64,000 bases of DNA, taken from positions 1,085,736-1,149,735 of the forward strand of contig NW_015971538.1 in NCBI RefSeq assembly GCF_000182565.1, in the 5' to 3' direction. The DNA is from Spizellomyces punctatus DAOM BR117 (taxonomy: Eukaryota > Chytridiomycota > Chytridiomycetes > Spizellomycetales > Spizellomycetaceae). Below are positions 1-11,163 of the stretch, in pieces. Each line of letters begins with the position of its first letter. Positions within the stretch are counted from its first letter, which is position 1. The notes below the pieces were generated by a model that searched no databases, was not told the origin of the DNA, and saw only the letters and a list, made by a program, of their open reading frames with translations. A program made the translations under genes and the position numbers.

Positions 1-1
1 T

Positions 2-902
<901 letters not shown>

Positions 903-1486
903 TCTAATGGTAACTGGTATATGTGCAATGTCGTTACACGTGGCCCGTTCACTCGCCTTGCCATTCTCTGCCGTTGTTTGCGCTCACACAGACGATAAGT
1001 GCACTGAGTAAGATTTTTTGTTTAAGCATGTGAAATGGGTCTAGTGTGTTCTGCGATTTTCCTTTGTTTGTAAACAAAGACAGATGCAAATTGATCAGCG
1101 CAGGTTCGGACAAAACATTCTGGTCATTTTATGTCAGTGATGAGAAAAGGAAAGCGGCCGTTGACATGACCATATTGGCGTCATTGTTAAAGTGGGAAAA
1201 CTCAAAAAAAAAATGCAGCCATAAGTCAGTGAGATGCGTGGGAAAAAAAACTCAAAATTGCATTCAGATGGGGAACGCAAAATTGACATGTGCTAATACC
1301 TTTTTTGAAAACGGAATTTTGGGACGCGCCATCCAAGAAGTCACCGCCGCCCGTTTTCCCCCATCACACATTTTATATATCGCACCTGTTTCCATCGTTC
1401 TCCCCTCTCGATCCCCATTGTTATTTTTGTTTTTTATCCAAGAGCTCACCTCCCTTCAACACATTTCACAACAACAACACATCATC
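903..1486. other. Intergenic, promoter of the perilipin-like gene
   Basis: No supported gene. The right part is the 5' region of the next gene: a T-rich and pyrimidine-rich stretch, a TATA-like TTTTATATAT at 1371-1380, and an AC-rich leader (ACAACAACACATCATC) directly before the ATG. Two A-runs near 1205 and 1247 are the only low-complexity sequence. Confidence 0.5.
1371..1380 (+). promoter_or_regulatory. TATA-like box of the perilipin-like gene
   Basis: TTTTATATAT about 107 bases before the ATG, followed by CT-rich sequence typical of fungal transcription starts. Together with the A/C-rich leader this suggests a strongly expressed gene. Inferred from sequence only. Confidence 0.5.
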
Positions 1487-2428
1487 ATGTCTGGCATCGT
1501 TAACCGCGCAACTGAGACCGTGAGCACCACTGCCAATGCGGTTGCTGCTCGTGTGGATCCTTACGTTCCTCAGGTGGCAAAGGTGGGCATTCTAGGAGAG
1601 GACTGAGTACCTCGGGTTCAACCCCTCGTGCACAGCTTTGGTGTCGCGCCCCAGAGTTGGGCACCCCCTGGGCAGTTGGATTGCAGCATACTGGTGTGAT
1701 CTTGAACAATTTCACTCATCTGGCAATTTTGAATTGCTTTCTTTTAGAATGCGGCCAACTTTGCCATTGGTACTGCCAGTGCTACAGCCAACTTTGCCGT
1801 TGGTACTGCTAGTGCGACAGCCAACTTCGCCGTCGGCACCGCAAACGCTGCAAAGGACCGCGCTGTCAACACTGTCACGGGCACCGTCAACTTTGCCAGC
1901 AACACTGTCAACGCAGCCACCGGCTTCGCCTCCGACAAGGTCCACGGAGCCATCGACTTTGGAAAGGTAGTCGTCACAGGAGCCACGACCACCATCACCT
2001 CCTACACCCCCAACCCGATCCTCAACCTCGTCACCTCCACCGTTGATGGAGCCAAAGCCCTTGGCACAGATCCAGTTGGCACCGTAAAGGGGTACATCCC
2101 CACCTTCGTCATTCACGCTGGCGAAAAGACTTACGAGGTTTGTAATGGAGAATAGCATCCGGTTAAACCGCCTATTTGACTAATAATGAATCCTGCCCCT
2201 CGATAGATTGTACACAACACAAAGGACCGTACAGTAAACGGTGTCAATGCAACCACAGGCTTCATTGTGACCAAAGTCAACGGCGCTGTTCATGCCGTCA
2301 CTTCCGTACCCCAGATTCACAACCTCATCGAGCAGCTCAACAAGCTCACCGCCCCTGTTCTGAACAAGTTGGGTGTGAGCCGACCTGCACCCGAGGCTGC
2401 TGCAGCCAACGGTACAACGGCGCATTAA
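1487..2428 (+). CDS. Perilipin-like lipid-droplet protein with 11-residue amphipathic repeats
   Basis: Three exons (1487-1582, 1748-2137, 2207-2428) give 235 residues. The protein has no signal peptide or long hydrophobic segment. It is rich in Ala, Val, Thr and Asn and built from approximately 11-residue units. Three consecutive units (NFAIGTASATA, NFAVGTASATA, NFAVGTANAAK) are encoded by nearly identical 33-base repeats. Further degenerate units follow (NTVTGTVNFAS, NTVNAATGFAS, DKVHGAIDFGK). Repeats of this period form the 11/3 amphipathic helices by which perilipins coat lipid droplets, and the C-terminal PQIHNLIEQLNKLTAPVLNK resembles a helical-bundle end. An LEA-like or other droplet-binding protein is the alternative. 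Chytrid zoospores are known to carry prominent lipid bodies. Confidence 0.65.
1757..1855 (+). repeat. 33-base coding tandem repeat, 3 copies
   Basis: Units at 1757-1789, 1790-1822 and 1823-1855, each encoding NFAxGTAxAxx. Copies 1 and 2 differ at few bases; copy 3 is more diverged at third positions and at its 3' end. This implies a recent intragenic expansion of the amphipathic-helix region. Confidence 0.9.
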
Positions 2429-3897
2429 TGATGACGAGTTATGGTGTTTTAATATTATTAATTAGGAGCCTTTAGTGTTAGTGGTATACCGCGGTTGAGG
2501 TAGTTGGCAGCGGCTAACTTAGACTAGTCACTTGTCGTTGTGTATTTGTGTGTTTCTCATTTATTTTATTTTTATTGTATTCTGTGCTAGTTTATTGAAC
2601 TTATTGCAAGTAGTATATCGACCGAAAATAGTCGGTCTATGTTTCTATTATCTTTCCACCTAATTCAGCACGAAAAAGGGGCACATGGTATGTTCTGATC
2701 AAACCAGCTTACGCAGCAAATGTACTGTACTGTAGTTTGTGGCTGACTCCTTCCATACAAATCGCACTGTGAAGTAATCCGTGCTTTGCATGTTACTTTT
2801 CAGCAGACAGTTTAGAAAAGCCGAAATATCAGCAACATAAGACATTCTGAGACGTCTGCATTTAGGTTCTTCAGTTGTCTGTCCTCCTAGGCGAAGCACT
2901 GCATTCCTTCTCGTGTCAACTTCCAACTGAAGGACACTGCAAAACAGATCCTCGAAACGCAACTACAACGAGAATGAACAACCATCCCGGAAAAAAGTTG
3001 TTCACGCGATGATGGATGATGATGCAGAGCCCTTTGAAATCTGTATCCGACTTCAACAGGTAGTGAGCGGAATGGAGGACTGGAAAGAAGATTCGGAAGT
3101 TCGTTTCGAGTCTAAATATGACCATTCTTATCTCCGCGCCAATAGTTTTGTACCCCTTCCATCGCCAGACGACGTTCTCCTCTTATTAAATGGAAACCGT
3201 ATGGAATCCTTATGTTGGGATATTGGCTGGAAAGCGATACTCTACATTGATGTAGTGACAAGTTGAAACTGGACTCGAAGCGTATCTAAGGGGTGGAAGA
3301 GAGGCAAGGAATCACCTTCTACGTCGTGTCGATAAACAAACTGTCAAATTCTGGATGATAGGCATGGACTAGGCGGTGAAACTCTTGGGACAATCGTTGA
3401 GATCGCAAGAACTCGGATGCCATCTATCAGCGAATCTTGGCACATAGTCAGAATATCATCAACAATAGCCCGTTGATTTCGACGCAGGTTAAAACAATCG
3501 CCTGCGAGAACCTTGGACGTCAACTACAAAAAATCCCCAATTTTGAATATTTTGTTGTATTCGAATTGTTCTTCTTTACTCTGGGTATGTATGTCTTGAT
3601 CACTCTCGCACGAATTAAACAATTTAATACTATCTCCTTACTAGAATAGTCCAAATAATGGCAGCGAGTGCCAATGTTTGTTCAGATGTGGTGCTTCGGC
3701 CAGGGCAGGGGCTAAGCAAAATACCGCGAGATGTACCATTCGCTGCAGCAAACCGAACCATCGAAGAAGATTAGGCTGGATATGTGGAGATCGCCGGCAA
3801 CGCCTTGATTTATGCCAATTGTTTAGTGTATTAGGTGACAGAAACCGGAACTAGCTACTACACCAGGGAATGAACCAGCGTAAACTGGCTCGGAAAA
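2429..3897. other. Intergenic stretch without a recognisable gene
   Basis: About 1.5 kb. The first part is AT-rich 3' flank of the perilipin-like gene. An open frame at 3009-3266 (plus) starts with an acidic MMDDDAEPFEI segment, but it has no recognisable domain, no convincing splice partners and no clear promoter. I do not call it. Confidence 0.4.
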
Positions 3898-4418
3898 GCC
3901 GAGTAATTCCCTCCTTACAACCAACTAACTACCACTAGGCCCAATGACATATGCAATACATTACGGTTGTTCTAACCGGGTAACTAAGCCCACCACACGA
4001 GAGAAATCCTACTAAGCCCTTGATTCCGAAATTCTTTAGTCAGAGGATGTTTTCAGATACTTAAGGTAATGGGAATTAGACTGGGAATACGCGCGTGGGA
4101 AAAAATCATAAAGATATACCTGCGATCGTAGCAATATAGTAGTAGCAGTGTTTGCAAGGGCCGAGTAATTCCCTCCTTACAACCAACTAACTACCACTAG
4201 GCCCAATGACATATGCAATACATTACGGTTGTTCTAACCGGGTAACTAAGCCCACCACACGAGAGAATCCTACTAAGCCCTTGATTCCGAAATTCTTTAG
4301 TCAGAGGATGTTCAGATACTAATTAAACCAGAATTAGACTCGGAATACGCGTGGGAAAATACAAAGATAATGCATACCTGCGATTGTTGCAGCATAGTAG
4401 TAGCAGCGTTTGCAAGGG
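3898..4418. repeat. 262-base tandem duplication, two copies
   Basis: Copy 1 is 3898-4159 and copy 2 is 4160-4418. They are near-identical over the first ~150 bases (starting GCCGAGTAATTCCCTCC) and slightly more diverged with small indels toward the end (GTAGTAGCAGYGTTTGCAAGGG). On the minus strand each copy contains CGCAG followed by a GTAT donor-like sequence, and TTGTAAG before GAGGGAATT that could act as an acceptor. No transposase, long terminal repeat or terminal inverted repeat is visible. Confidence 0.9.
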
Positions 4419-4555
4419 GTTATGTTGTTTTTGTCAGGAGGGCGAGGTCCTCGGCACCAGAGCGGCATTCTCATGATGGACTTGAGAGTTGCTTGTGCGT
4501 TGGGCAGATGCTTCAAGAGTCGAGGAACTGGTGAGGAAGGGGAGAGAGAGCAGGT

Positions 4556-4567
4556 CCCCTTTTATAG
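4556..4567 (-). promoter_or_regulatory. TATA-box-like element facing the tandem duplication
   Basis: Reads CTATAAAAGGGG on the minus strand. It is followed downstream by a CT-rich leader and, about 80 bases on, CATCATGAGAATG. It resembles the promoters of other genes in the window, but no convincing long reading frame follows. It may drive a short peptide gene or a non-coding transcript through the duplicated segment. Confidence 0.4.
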
Positions 4568-4748
4568 ACCTTCCGCATGCACCTCACCGCAGTTTAAAAA
4601 AAAACATTACATGCATGCCACACCAATCTGAGCGATAGATGGGGGTTCTGATTATGCGATATGATTAACCGGATTAATCCGGATAATATTGGTCCTAGTG
4701 CCATTTTCAATCACCTCCACACTATGTTCGTTTGATTAGATTGTAAGA

Positions 4749-5061
4749 TACAGCATGTGCATAAAAGTAGAGAGAATCACGTGATTCACGTGGTGGTCTA
4801 GAATTCTAGTCTATTCTTAATACCGCGTCCACCATCCATTGGCATCTACCACAGCCTGCATACGTCTAGGCATAGATTCTACAAGTTTAAAGAGGTAATT
4901 TGAAGATAAAGCTTGCGCATTCCAACGATGGCAGCACGCTTGTGTGAATCAAGCGCCATGCCGCCGCACCAGCAAGAGTCTTGGACGTCGACCACTGGGG
5001 TATAGATTGGCAGAGCATCACGTGCACACGTGATTCTCTCTACTTTTATGCACATGCTGTA
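4749..5061 (-). mobile_element. Short Tc1/mariner derivative (MITE-like) with 35-base terminal inverted repeats
   Basis: Perfect inverted repeats lie at 4749-4783 and 5027-5061 (TACAGCATGTGCATAAAAGT... and its complement), with inner CACGTG-containing extensions that match imperfectly. The ends read TA-CAG...CTG-TA, the TA target duplication typical of Tc1/mariner. On the minus strand, roughly 4940 down to 4820, a remnant of a Tc1-type transposase C-terminus is readable: LVESMPRRMQAVVDANG then a terminal WWTRY and stop. The 309-base element lacks the rest of the transposase, so it is an internally deleted, non-autonomous copy. Confidence 0.88.
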
Positions 5062-5133
5062 CTGTACAAGATGAACATTCTATTAGCCACACTGGTGAGG
5101 CACTTGACAATCATTCAGCCGGATGGAACCACC

Positions 5134-5144
5134 ATTGGGCCAAT
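5134..5144. promoter_or_regulatory. Palindromic CCAAT-box pair upstream of the PDI gene
   Basis: ATTGGGCCAAT is a perfect palindrome containing back-to-back CCAAT boxes about 90 bases before the PDI start codon. CCAAT boxes bind the HAP/NF-Y complex and are frequent in promoters of ER chaperone genes. The function here is inferred. Confidence 0.45.
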
Positions 5145-5232
5145 CAGAGCGCGACAGCACGCTAACTAATACACACTCAAATACTGAACCTACGAGCCAT
5201 CGTCTTTCATCCGGAACCGAAACAGTACGAAG

Positions 5233-7050
5233 ATGGGTACAAAAAAAACCTCGTTCTCCTTCCTACTATGTGTACTTGCTCTGTTGGGCACTGCTTCGTT
5301 CGTGCAGTGCGACTCCGAGCACGTTTTGGCGTTGACACCTAGTGATTTTGACAAGGTTAATACCCTGCAACAACTATCTGAAAACGCGCTGATTCTGAAC
5401 CATCTCGTGCTCATTCTACCAGCATGTTGATGGGAGTAAACCCGCCCTCGTAGAATTCTACGCCCCATGGTTCGTTCATGACTTCATGCTTGCTTTTCGC
5501 ATGGAAATGGCTACTGACTTTCAACTTTTTCTCTTTCCTCCTCAATTTCATCCAGGTGTGGTATGTGTTTACTGATCTCTTGCTAAATCTCGCTGCTAAG
5601 GGTCACTAATCTCATGTTGTCTTCACAGGACATTGCAGTTAGTATCATGGCATATCTCAATTCATTCACCGTTTAGTTTTGATTGGGATTTACTGATGCG
5701 TCCATATTCTACCCCTTGTCCGTCACTATTGAATTTCAGAGGTGCGTGAGCTGCTGTGTGTTTTTCCGATCAATATCAATACTCACGATTCATTGGCTTT
5801 TTGAATGACAGTCATTGGCACCGGTAGGTTCAAACAAGCAAAAGGATTTGCTGAGCATTGGTCTGACGTCTTTCTCGGAATAGATATATGAAGAGCTGGG
5901 TGCGGCTTTCGCCAACGCGAAGAACGACATTGTTATTGCAAAGGTTGATGCGGATGCGCATAAGGAATTGGGATCCCGATTTGAAGTCAGGGGATACCCA
6001 ACCATCAAATGGTTCCCAAAAGGCTCAAAGACACCTGAAGATTACAATGGTGGTCGGGACTTGGACTCTTTTCTGAAATTTATCGAAGAAAAATCTGGAA
6101 TTAAGGCGAACGTCAAGAAACCACAAACTTTTGTTAAAGTGCTGACAAGCGGATCATTCGACGAGGTTGTCAAGGATCCCAAGAAGAATGTGCTTGTCGA
6201 ATTTTATGCTCCATGGTGTGGTACGTCCTTGTTTCGATACGCGATGTCGGCCGTAGAGCCTACTTCATCCACATTATTGTTCATCAGGTCACTGCAAGAA
6301 TTTGGCCCCTATATACGAAAAGGTGGCCAAAGATTTCGCTTTTGAGCCAAACTGTGTGGTGGCAAATGTGGATGCAACAGCTGCACCCGATCTCGGGGAG
6401 AGGTACAATATTGCAGGTTACCCAACCATCAAATTTTTCCCAGCTGGAGGCGACCCAACATCACCCGAGGACTACCAGGGTGGTCGCTCTGAGGAGGATT
6501 TCGTCAAGTTTTTGAACGAAAAATGTGGCACTCATCGCACTGTAGGCGGTGGACTTACGGACCTGGTTCGTCTGTCACTTGCAAAGATGCTCCTCAACCG
6601 TACAGAGGGATTAAAATTTTGTGCCGACTAGGCTGGGCGTATCGCTGCCTTGGACAAATTAGCGGCGAAATTTGTGGCCGCTTCTAAAGAAATTCGTGAT
6701 AGCCTCATCGAGCAGGCCAAGGAAGCTCTAAAGGGCCATCCTTCCAAGTAAGAAGGAACGTGTCCAAGAGCTGTCACTATTCACTAATGGATGTATTTTG
6801 CAGATTCTCCAAGTACTACCTTAAAGTGATGGAGAAAATTGCAAAGGGCAACGAAGCGTTCCCTGGGACGGAGATTACCCGCTTGGAAAAGGTCCTCAGC
6901 ACAGGCAACACGGACCCTTCCAGGATAGATAACTTCTTAATCCGAAAGAACATTCTCCAAGCTTTTGTGTCGGGGAAGACCCCTGCTAAAGAGGCCGAGA
7001 ATGTGAAAATCGACGGCACATCTGACGCTAAAGATCATGAAGAGCTGTAG
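5233..7050 (+). CDS. ER protein disulfide isomerase, two thioredoxin domains plus ERp29-type C-terminal domain
   Basis: Catalyses disulfide formation and rearrangement in the ER lumen. A signal peptide (MGTKKTSFSFLLCVLALLG...) is followed by two thioredoxin domains, each with the active site WCGHC (residues ~55 and ~180), and a helical C-terminal domain of ERp29 type, the TigA/ERp38 architecture. The C-terminus is KDHEEL, an HDEL-like retrieval signal. Ten exons sum exactly to 391 residues: 5233-5355, 5423-5469, 5556-5560, 5629-5637, 5740-5741, 5812-5823, 5884-6220, 6288-6565, 6632-6747 and 6804-7050. Exons 3-6 are only 5, 9, 2 and 12 bases long and together spell the first active site (W|CG|HCK|SLAP). 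All flanking introns are GT-AG and 60-102 bases. Confidence 0.95.
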
Positions 7051-7194
7051 TATATTGCGTTAATAAACATGGGATGCTTCACAGTGTAATGCCTCAATTA
7101 GGGTGGCTTAGTCAAGTTCGTACTGTTGCTATGGCAGCGCTCATGCTGTAAATTGCCAGCTCTCCAGAACTGGTGAGAGATCAAAATAGTCCAA

Positions 7195-8354
7195 ATGCTG
7201 CGAACAAGGACATCGACGGCCGTGTTTCGGCGGCCAATACTATCCCGATCGTTTCGAACGACACCAAAATGCCGTGACGAAGCCGTGTCTGACGAATCCT
7301 CCCAGTCCGCTGAGACCAAACTGACACTAACGCCCCAGGAACTTGCACGCCAACGAGCCGATGCATGGCTAAAGGAAGAATCTGGCGGTCTAAAATTCAA
7401 GAACGCTAGTACAGCCACCTTTGTTGGAAAGGGTGATAGGGTACGAAATTTTGGTTGAATTGGCAGTTTCTCCTTAGGTGCTAAGTCTCACGTTGAAATC
7501 AGCCCTTTCCCATGAACCCTCTTTTTCGACCACAAGCACCTCTCAACGATGCAACACGCAACGAGATATTCAAATTTTACCTAGAAGACCCCAAACACTG
7601 GACTCCTCGTGCGCTAGCGGAGCATTTTGGTTTATCTATTGTTCGCGTACAGGCCATTTTGCGGTTAAAGGCTTTGGGAGAACAGTGGAAGAAGGAGGTT
7701 GGTCTCTCGAATAGAGTGGTCATTAATACTTTAATGGTGTCACTAAATTTGCCGGGATTAGGACAAACCGTTGCAAACGGAGCTGACCCGCGGCATGGAG
7801 AACATGTTGAATTCGGTGGAGTTGAAACCTGGGCAAAGGCGCCTCCGACCACGGGAGCAGTTGCGATCCACTCCAGCGAAACGATTGCAGCCGTTCTTCC
7901 GTATGATGAATGAGGAGGAACTTTTCACTCCCGAGGTGCGGACATCTGTGTGCCTATGCTGATTAAGAGGGAAGGGGCTGGCTAACGTTGTATCCACAGG
8001 ACGCGGCAAAGTTGATGCAAATGGATCCTTACGCCAATCTACAGCGCAAGTTGGACGAAGCTGCTGACCATGTGTTCCAAATGGAAGCACCAAAGAGTAA
8101 GGAAGTCTCGAAGCCTTTGCGGGAGGATGCGGCTCAGAAGAGTCGGTTTCAGTTCATGATTGTTGACAATGGGAACGTCGAGGTTAGTGCTGCATCCAAT
8201 ATCTGAATAGCGCAGCATTCCCGTTGCTTACATACGTTGTCTGTCGATGTAGAAAGCAAAAGTGCTGATCCGGGATAGAGATGGCAAGTTGCGTAATGCA
8301 ACTGTTGAGGAGAGGTTCAGGCGAAAGAACCAAAAGCCAAAGTTCATTATGTAA
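7195..8354 (+). CDS. Mitochondrial small-subunit ribosomal protein of the Bot1p/mS45 family
   Basis: Five exons (7195-7440, 7503-7697, 7762-7935, 8000-8182, 8253-8354) give 299 residues. The N-terminus is an arginine-rich mitochondrial presequence (MLRTRTSTAVFRRPILSRSF). The core contains the family's most recognisable stretch, an HTH-like WTPRALAEHFGLSIVRVQAI followed by RLKALGEQWKKE. Bot1p of fission yeast and Mrps35 of budding yeast are mitoribosomal small-subunit components needed for mitochondrial translation. The gene ends in NQKPKFIM. It lies 145 bases after the PDI stop in the same orientation, with no sign of co-transcription. Confidence 0.85.
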
Positions 8355-8450
8355 TCGCCACTGACCCATGTAGAAATCACTTATTTTATTGAATCATTAT
8401 CCACAAAAAAATCGAAAGAAAATATAGGCTAGGGTAACAAACTTTTATGG

Positions 8451-10941
8451 TTATCCCTCGTTCTTTTCTGACCTCTGTAGGGTTAGATGAAGAAGAGAGA
8501 CGATAGGGGATACGTGACCGGTGGCTTCTTGGACCTGCTCTGTAGCATACTGCAAATCAGCATGAATTGCGTTTTTGACAGTCAGAACCTAGGGGTGAAT
8601 CAACGTTAGGCAAACTGATTGTCAATACCAATCCAAATAAGTTCTGGTCTACCTTTTGCTCAATAGCCTCGACGGACGCTAAGGACTCCGAATGTCCGTT
8701 TTTGAAAGCATTGCTTACACCTTCAACCGTCTGGATGTATCTCTGCGCCACAAGTTGCGCTCCCTTAAGCGAGTAGGGCCGACAATCAATCAGCCGCCAA
8801 ATCGGTTCCACCAAATTCATGGCTACCTACGGCTACAAGTCGAATTACCACCTGGCGCAAACGTTTCGCCAGTTCGGTCGATGATAGAGTTGCTGTTGAT
8901 GCGGTGAGATCCTTTGGTGTCTCCGAACTATATTTGAGTCGCTCTTCTGCGATTCGCATCAACAGCTCTTCAGCGACCCGTAGTATCTGACGGGCATTGA
9001 GATCAGCAACAGGCATGGAATGAGGAACGCTACATATTCACTGACCTGTTCGCAAGACTTCTCTCCAATAGCAGCCAGAGAGTTCATGGCTTCGCCATAC
9101 CTGCAAACATGTATCAATTCGCATTGTGGCATCAGTGATATAGGAAGCACGATAGAACTCACGTTGTCATCATGAACTCTTCAGTAGCGGACGTGACATC
9201 GTTTGGTTCACCGTCTGCAGCCACGGATTCAATTTCTACAATTGCAAGGACTTAAGCATTTTCGTAATGGCGATCAGAACCTGACTCCCTGCAGCACCTT
9301 TTTCATAAACCACCACTTGCTCATCCCGGAATATTTGCGCCTCGGAGACGATCTGAGTCACGGCTCGTACCTGAGAGCCATTTTCGACGCCTAGGTCATG
9401 CAAAAGCTTCATCTGGAAACAATGAGTTGCGTTAACAGCTAAGAGCATCTGAGAAGCGGTACAAAAGATGCCTACCAGTTCTTTGGCCCCATCTTCTGAA
9501 TCTACTGAGTATTCGCCCAACGCCGCTGCCTCATCTGCGATATTATCGATCGTCAGCAGGGCTTCGATGGTGGCAATCTCTGAGCGAGCTTGATCCGGGT
9601 GGAGGGCGCTCACTCGCACCTGGGATTCAGTCGACAACATCTCCAGTGCCTAAGTTACGTTACACATTAGCCTGGTGGAATGGGTTTAAGGCTTATATAG
9701 AACCCACCTGCAGATGGGCTGTTCCAGAATTGTTTTCAAAGACAGATTGTATCGTCACCTGACGGAACTTTGCGGGGGCCCGGGTATCCTAATCACTCAC
9801 ACATGAGGTGCTAGTGTTAAAAGCAAACGCTCAATGAAATTCCCCTATTACCGAGTCCGCGTCCAATTGGTTCAACCCCAGGAAATTAAACGCCTTCTCG
9901 CCAAAGCTCTCAAGCGCTCCTATAGTTTCTTTGACAACCGCTCCACCGCTATGCATCCCATCCTGCAATACGGTCGACTGCTGAACCTCCCGCGTGACCT
10001 TTGTGAAGGTTTGTTTTGCTTTTTCTCCCAGCTTTGCCTCTTCGATTTTCTTGTATCCTGCCTGCAAAGTACTAAGAGATTAGAGAGTGAGGTGTACATA
10101 CCAAAGGTCCCTCGCCAGATAAGGAAAACTGGTAAAGTAGCTCACCATAAACGTATTTCCGAGGGCGCTCGATGCGGAGTCGAACACCTTGTCAATCGAT
10201 GTAAGAACTGTTTCGACCCCTTCCACCGCGGCACTCTAAATCAATATAACATTAGCTTGGCATTGCCTGCAAAGGGTATTAAGTCTGACAATTAGATACC
10301 CCAATTCCTTTTGCAGCATTGAGCGCCGGCGTGCTGATATCCTTCTCCTGTGGTACCTCTCGGGCTTGTGTCTCCTCTGCATCTTCGCTCTGCGGTACTA
10401 TTCCGTTTCGTGTAGCCGCCTCGCGCTTCAACTCTTGATGGAATACTACTATATCAGCGCAAGATTATTCATTATCCATGTATGCGGTCCCCAATCACCT
10501 TGCTCCCGCAAATAATCCGGATCAATCGCTTCGTACACTTTGTCAAAAGAGTCTATTGTGGTTTTTTTGATGTTCTTCCCTATACCAAGAAATTTATGAA
10601 AGAGTACAGAATTAGAATGGTGATAGCTGACTATGTTCGAAAGCCACCTTACCAATCACCGAAGCGGTTTTCGCTACATCGGATTTTTCAATTGCCTCCG
10701 TCACAGCGTGCGCCGCTCCAGATAAAGCCGAGCTGAAGTTGCTCCAGCCTCCCCAGCCTCCCCATCCGCTGCCTTGTCGATCAGCAGGGACATTTTGAGC
10801 TGTAATAATATATCCTTAAAATAACCCGAATGAAATAGTAGGATTCAGGAGATCCTAACCAGCGCTTTCCGGTGTTTGAGCATTCGCGACGCTGGGCGGC
10901 TCCTCAACGCTTCTTTTCTCAATATACTCCACATCCGACAT
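8451..10941 (-). CDS. FAM114A (NOXP20, DUF719) family protein
   Basis: Multi-exon gene read from ATG at 10941 (MSDVEYIEKRSVEEPPSVAN) to TAA at 8451. The first exons are 10941-10860 and 10799-10653. The diagnostic segment is GWGGWGGWSNFSSALSGAAH followed by AVTEAIEKSDVAKTASVIGK, as in FAM114A1/A2. Downstream exons encode mostly helical sequence (IDKVFDSASSALGNTFM, TKVTREVQQSTVLQDGMHSG, FLGLNQLDADS and others). Mammalian members are Golgi-associated Rab2-binding proteins; the role in fungi is little known. Internal exon edges further downstream are only approximate. It shares a 222-base divergent promoter with the stress-protein gene. Confidence 0.82.
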
Positions 10942-11163
10942 ATTTTATGCGATCGTGCTTTCTGGGGTTTTAAACAAGATCGTAATTGGCCAGACAGTGC
11001 GATGCTAGCCCACATGTGCGAAGCTGGCACAGACGCGTGAGTCATCGATCACGTAATGCGCGCAAGACCCTTTGAGTGCTCACGAGTTCAATCAAGAACA
11101 CAGAGCAATACGGCGTACCAATTATCTATAATTCATGTATAAGTAGCCCTTTGGAAAAAGAAA

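Noticed and set aside
2699-3266. Opposing short frames (2962-2699 minus, 3009-3266 plus)
   Set aside because: No domain, no splice partners; the acidic start MMDDDAEP comes from a GATGATGATG stretch.
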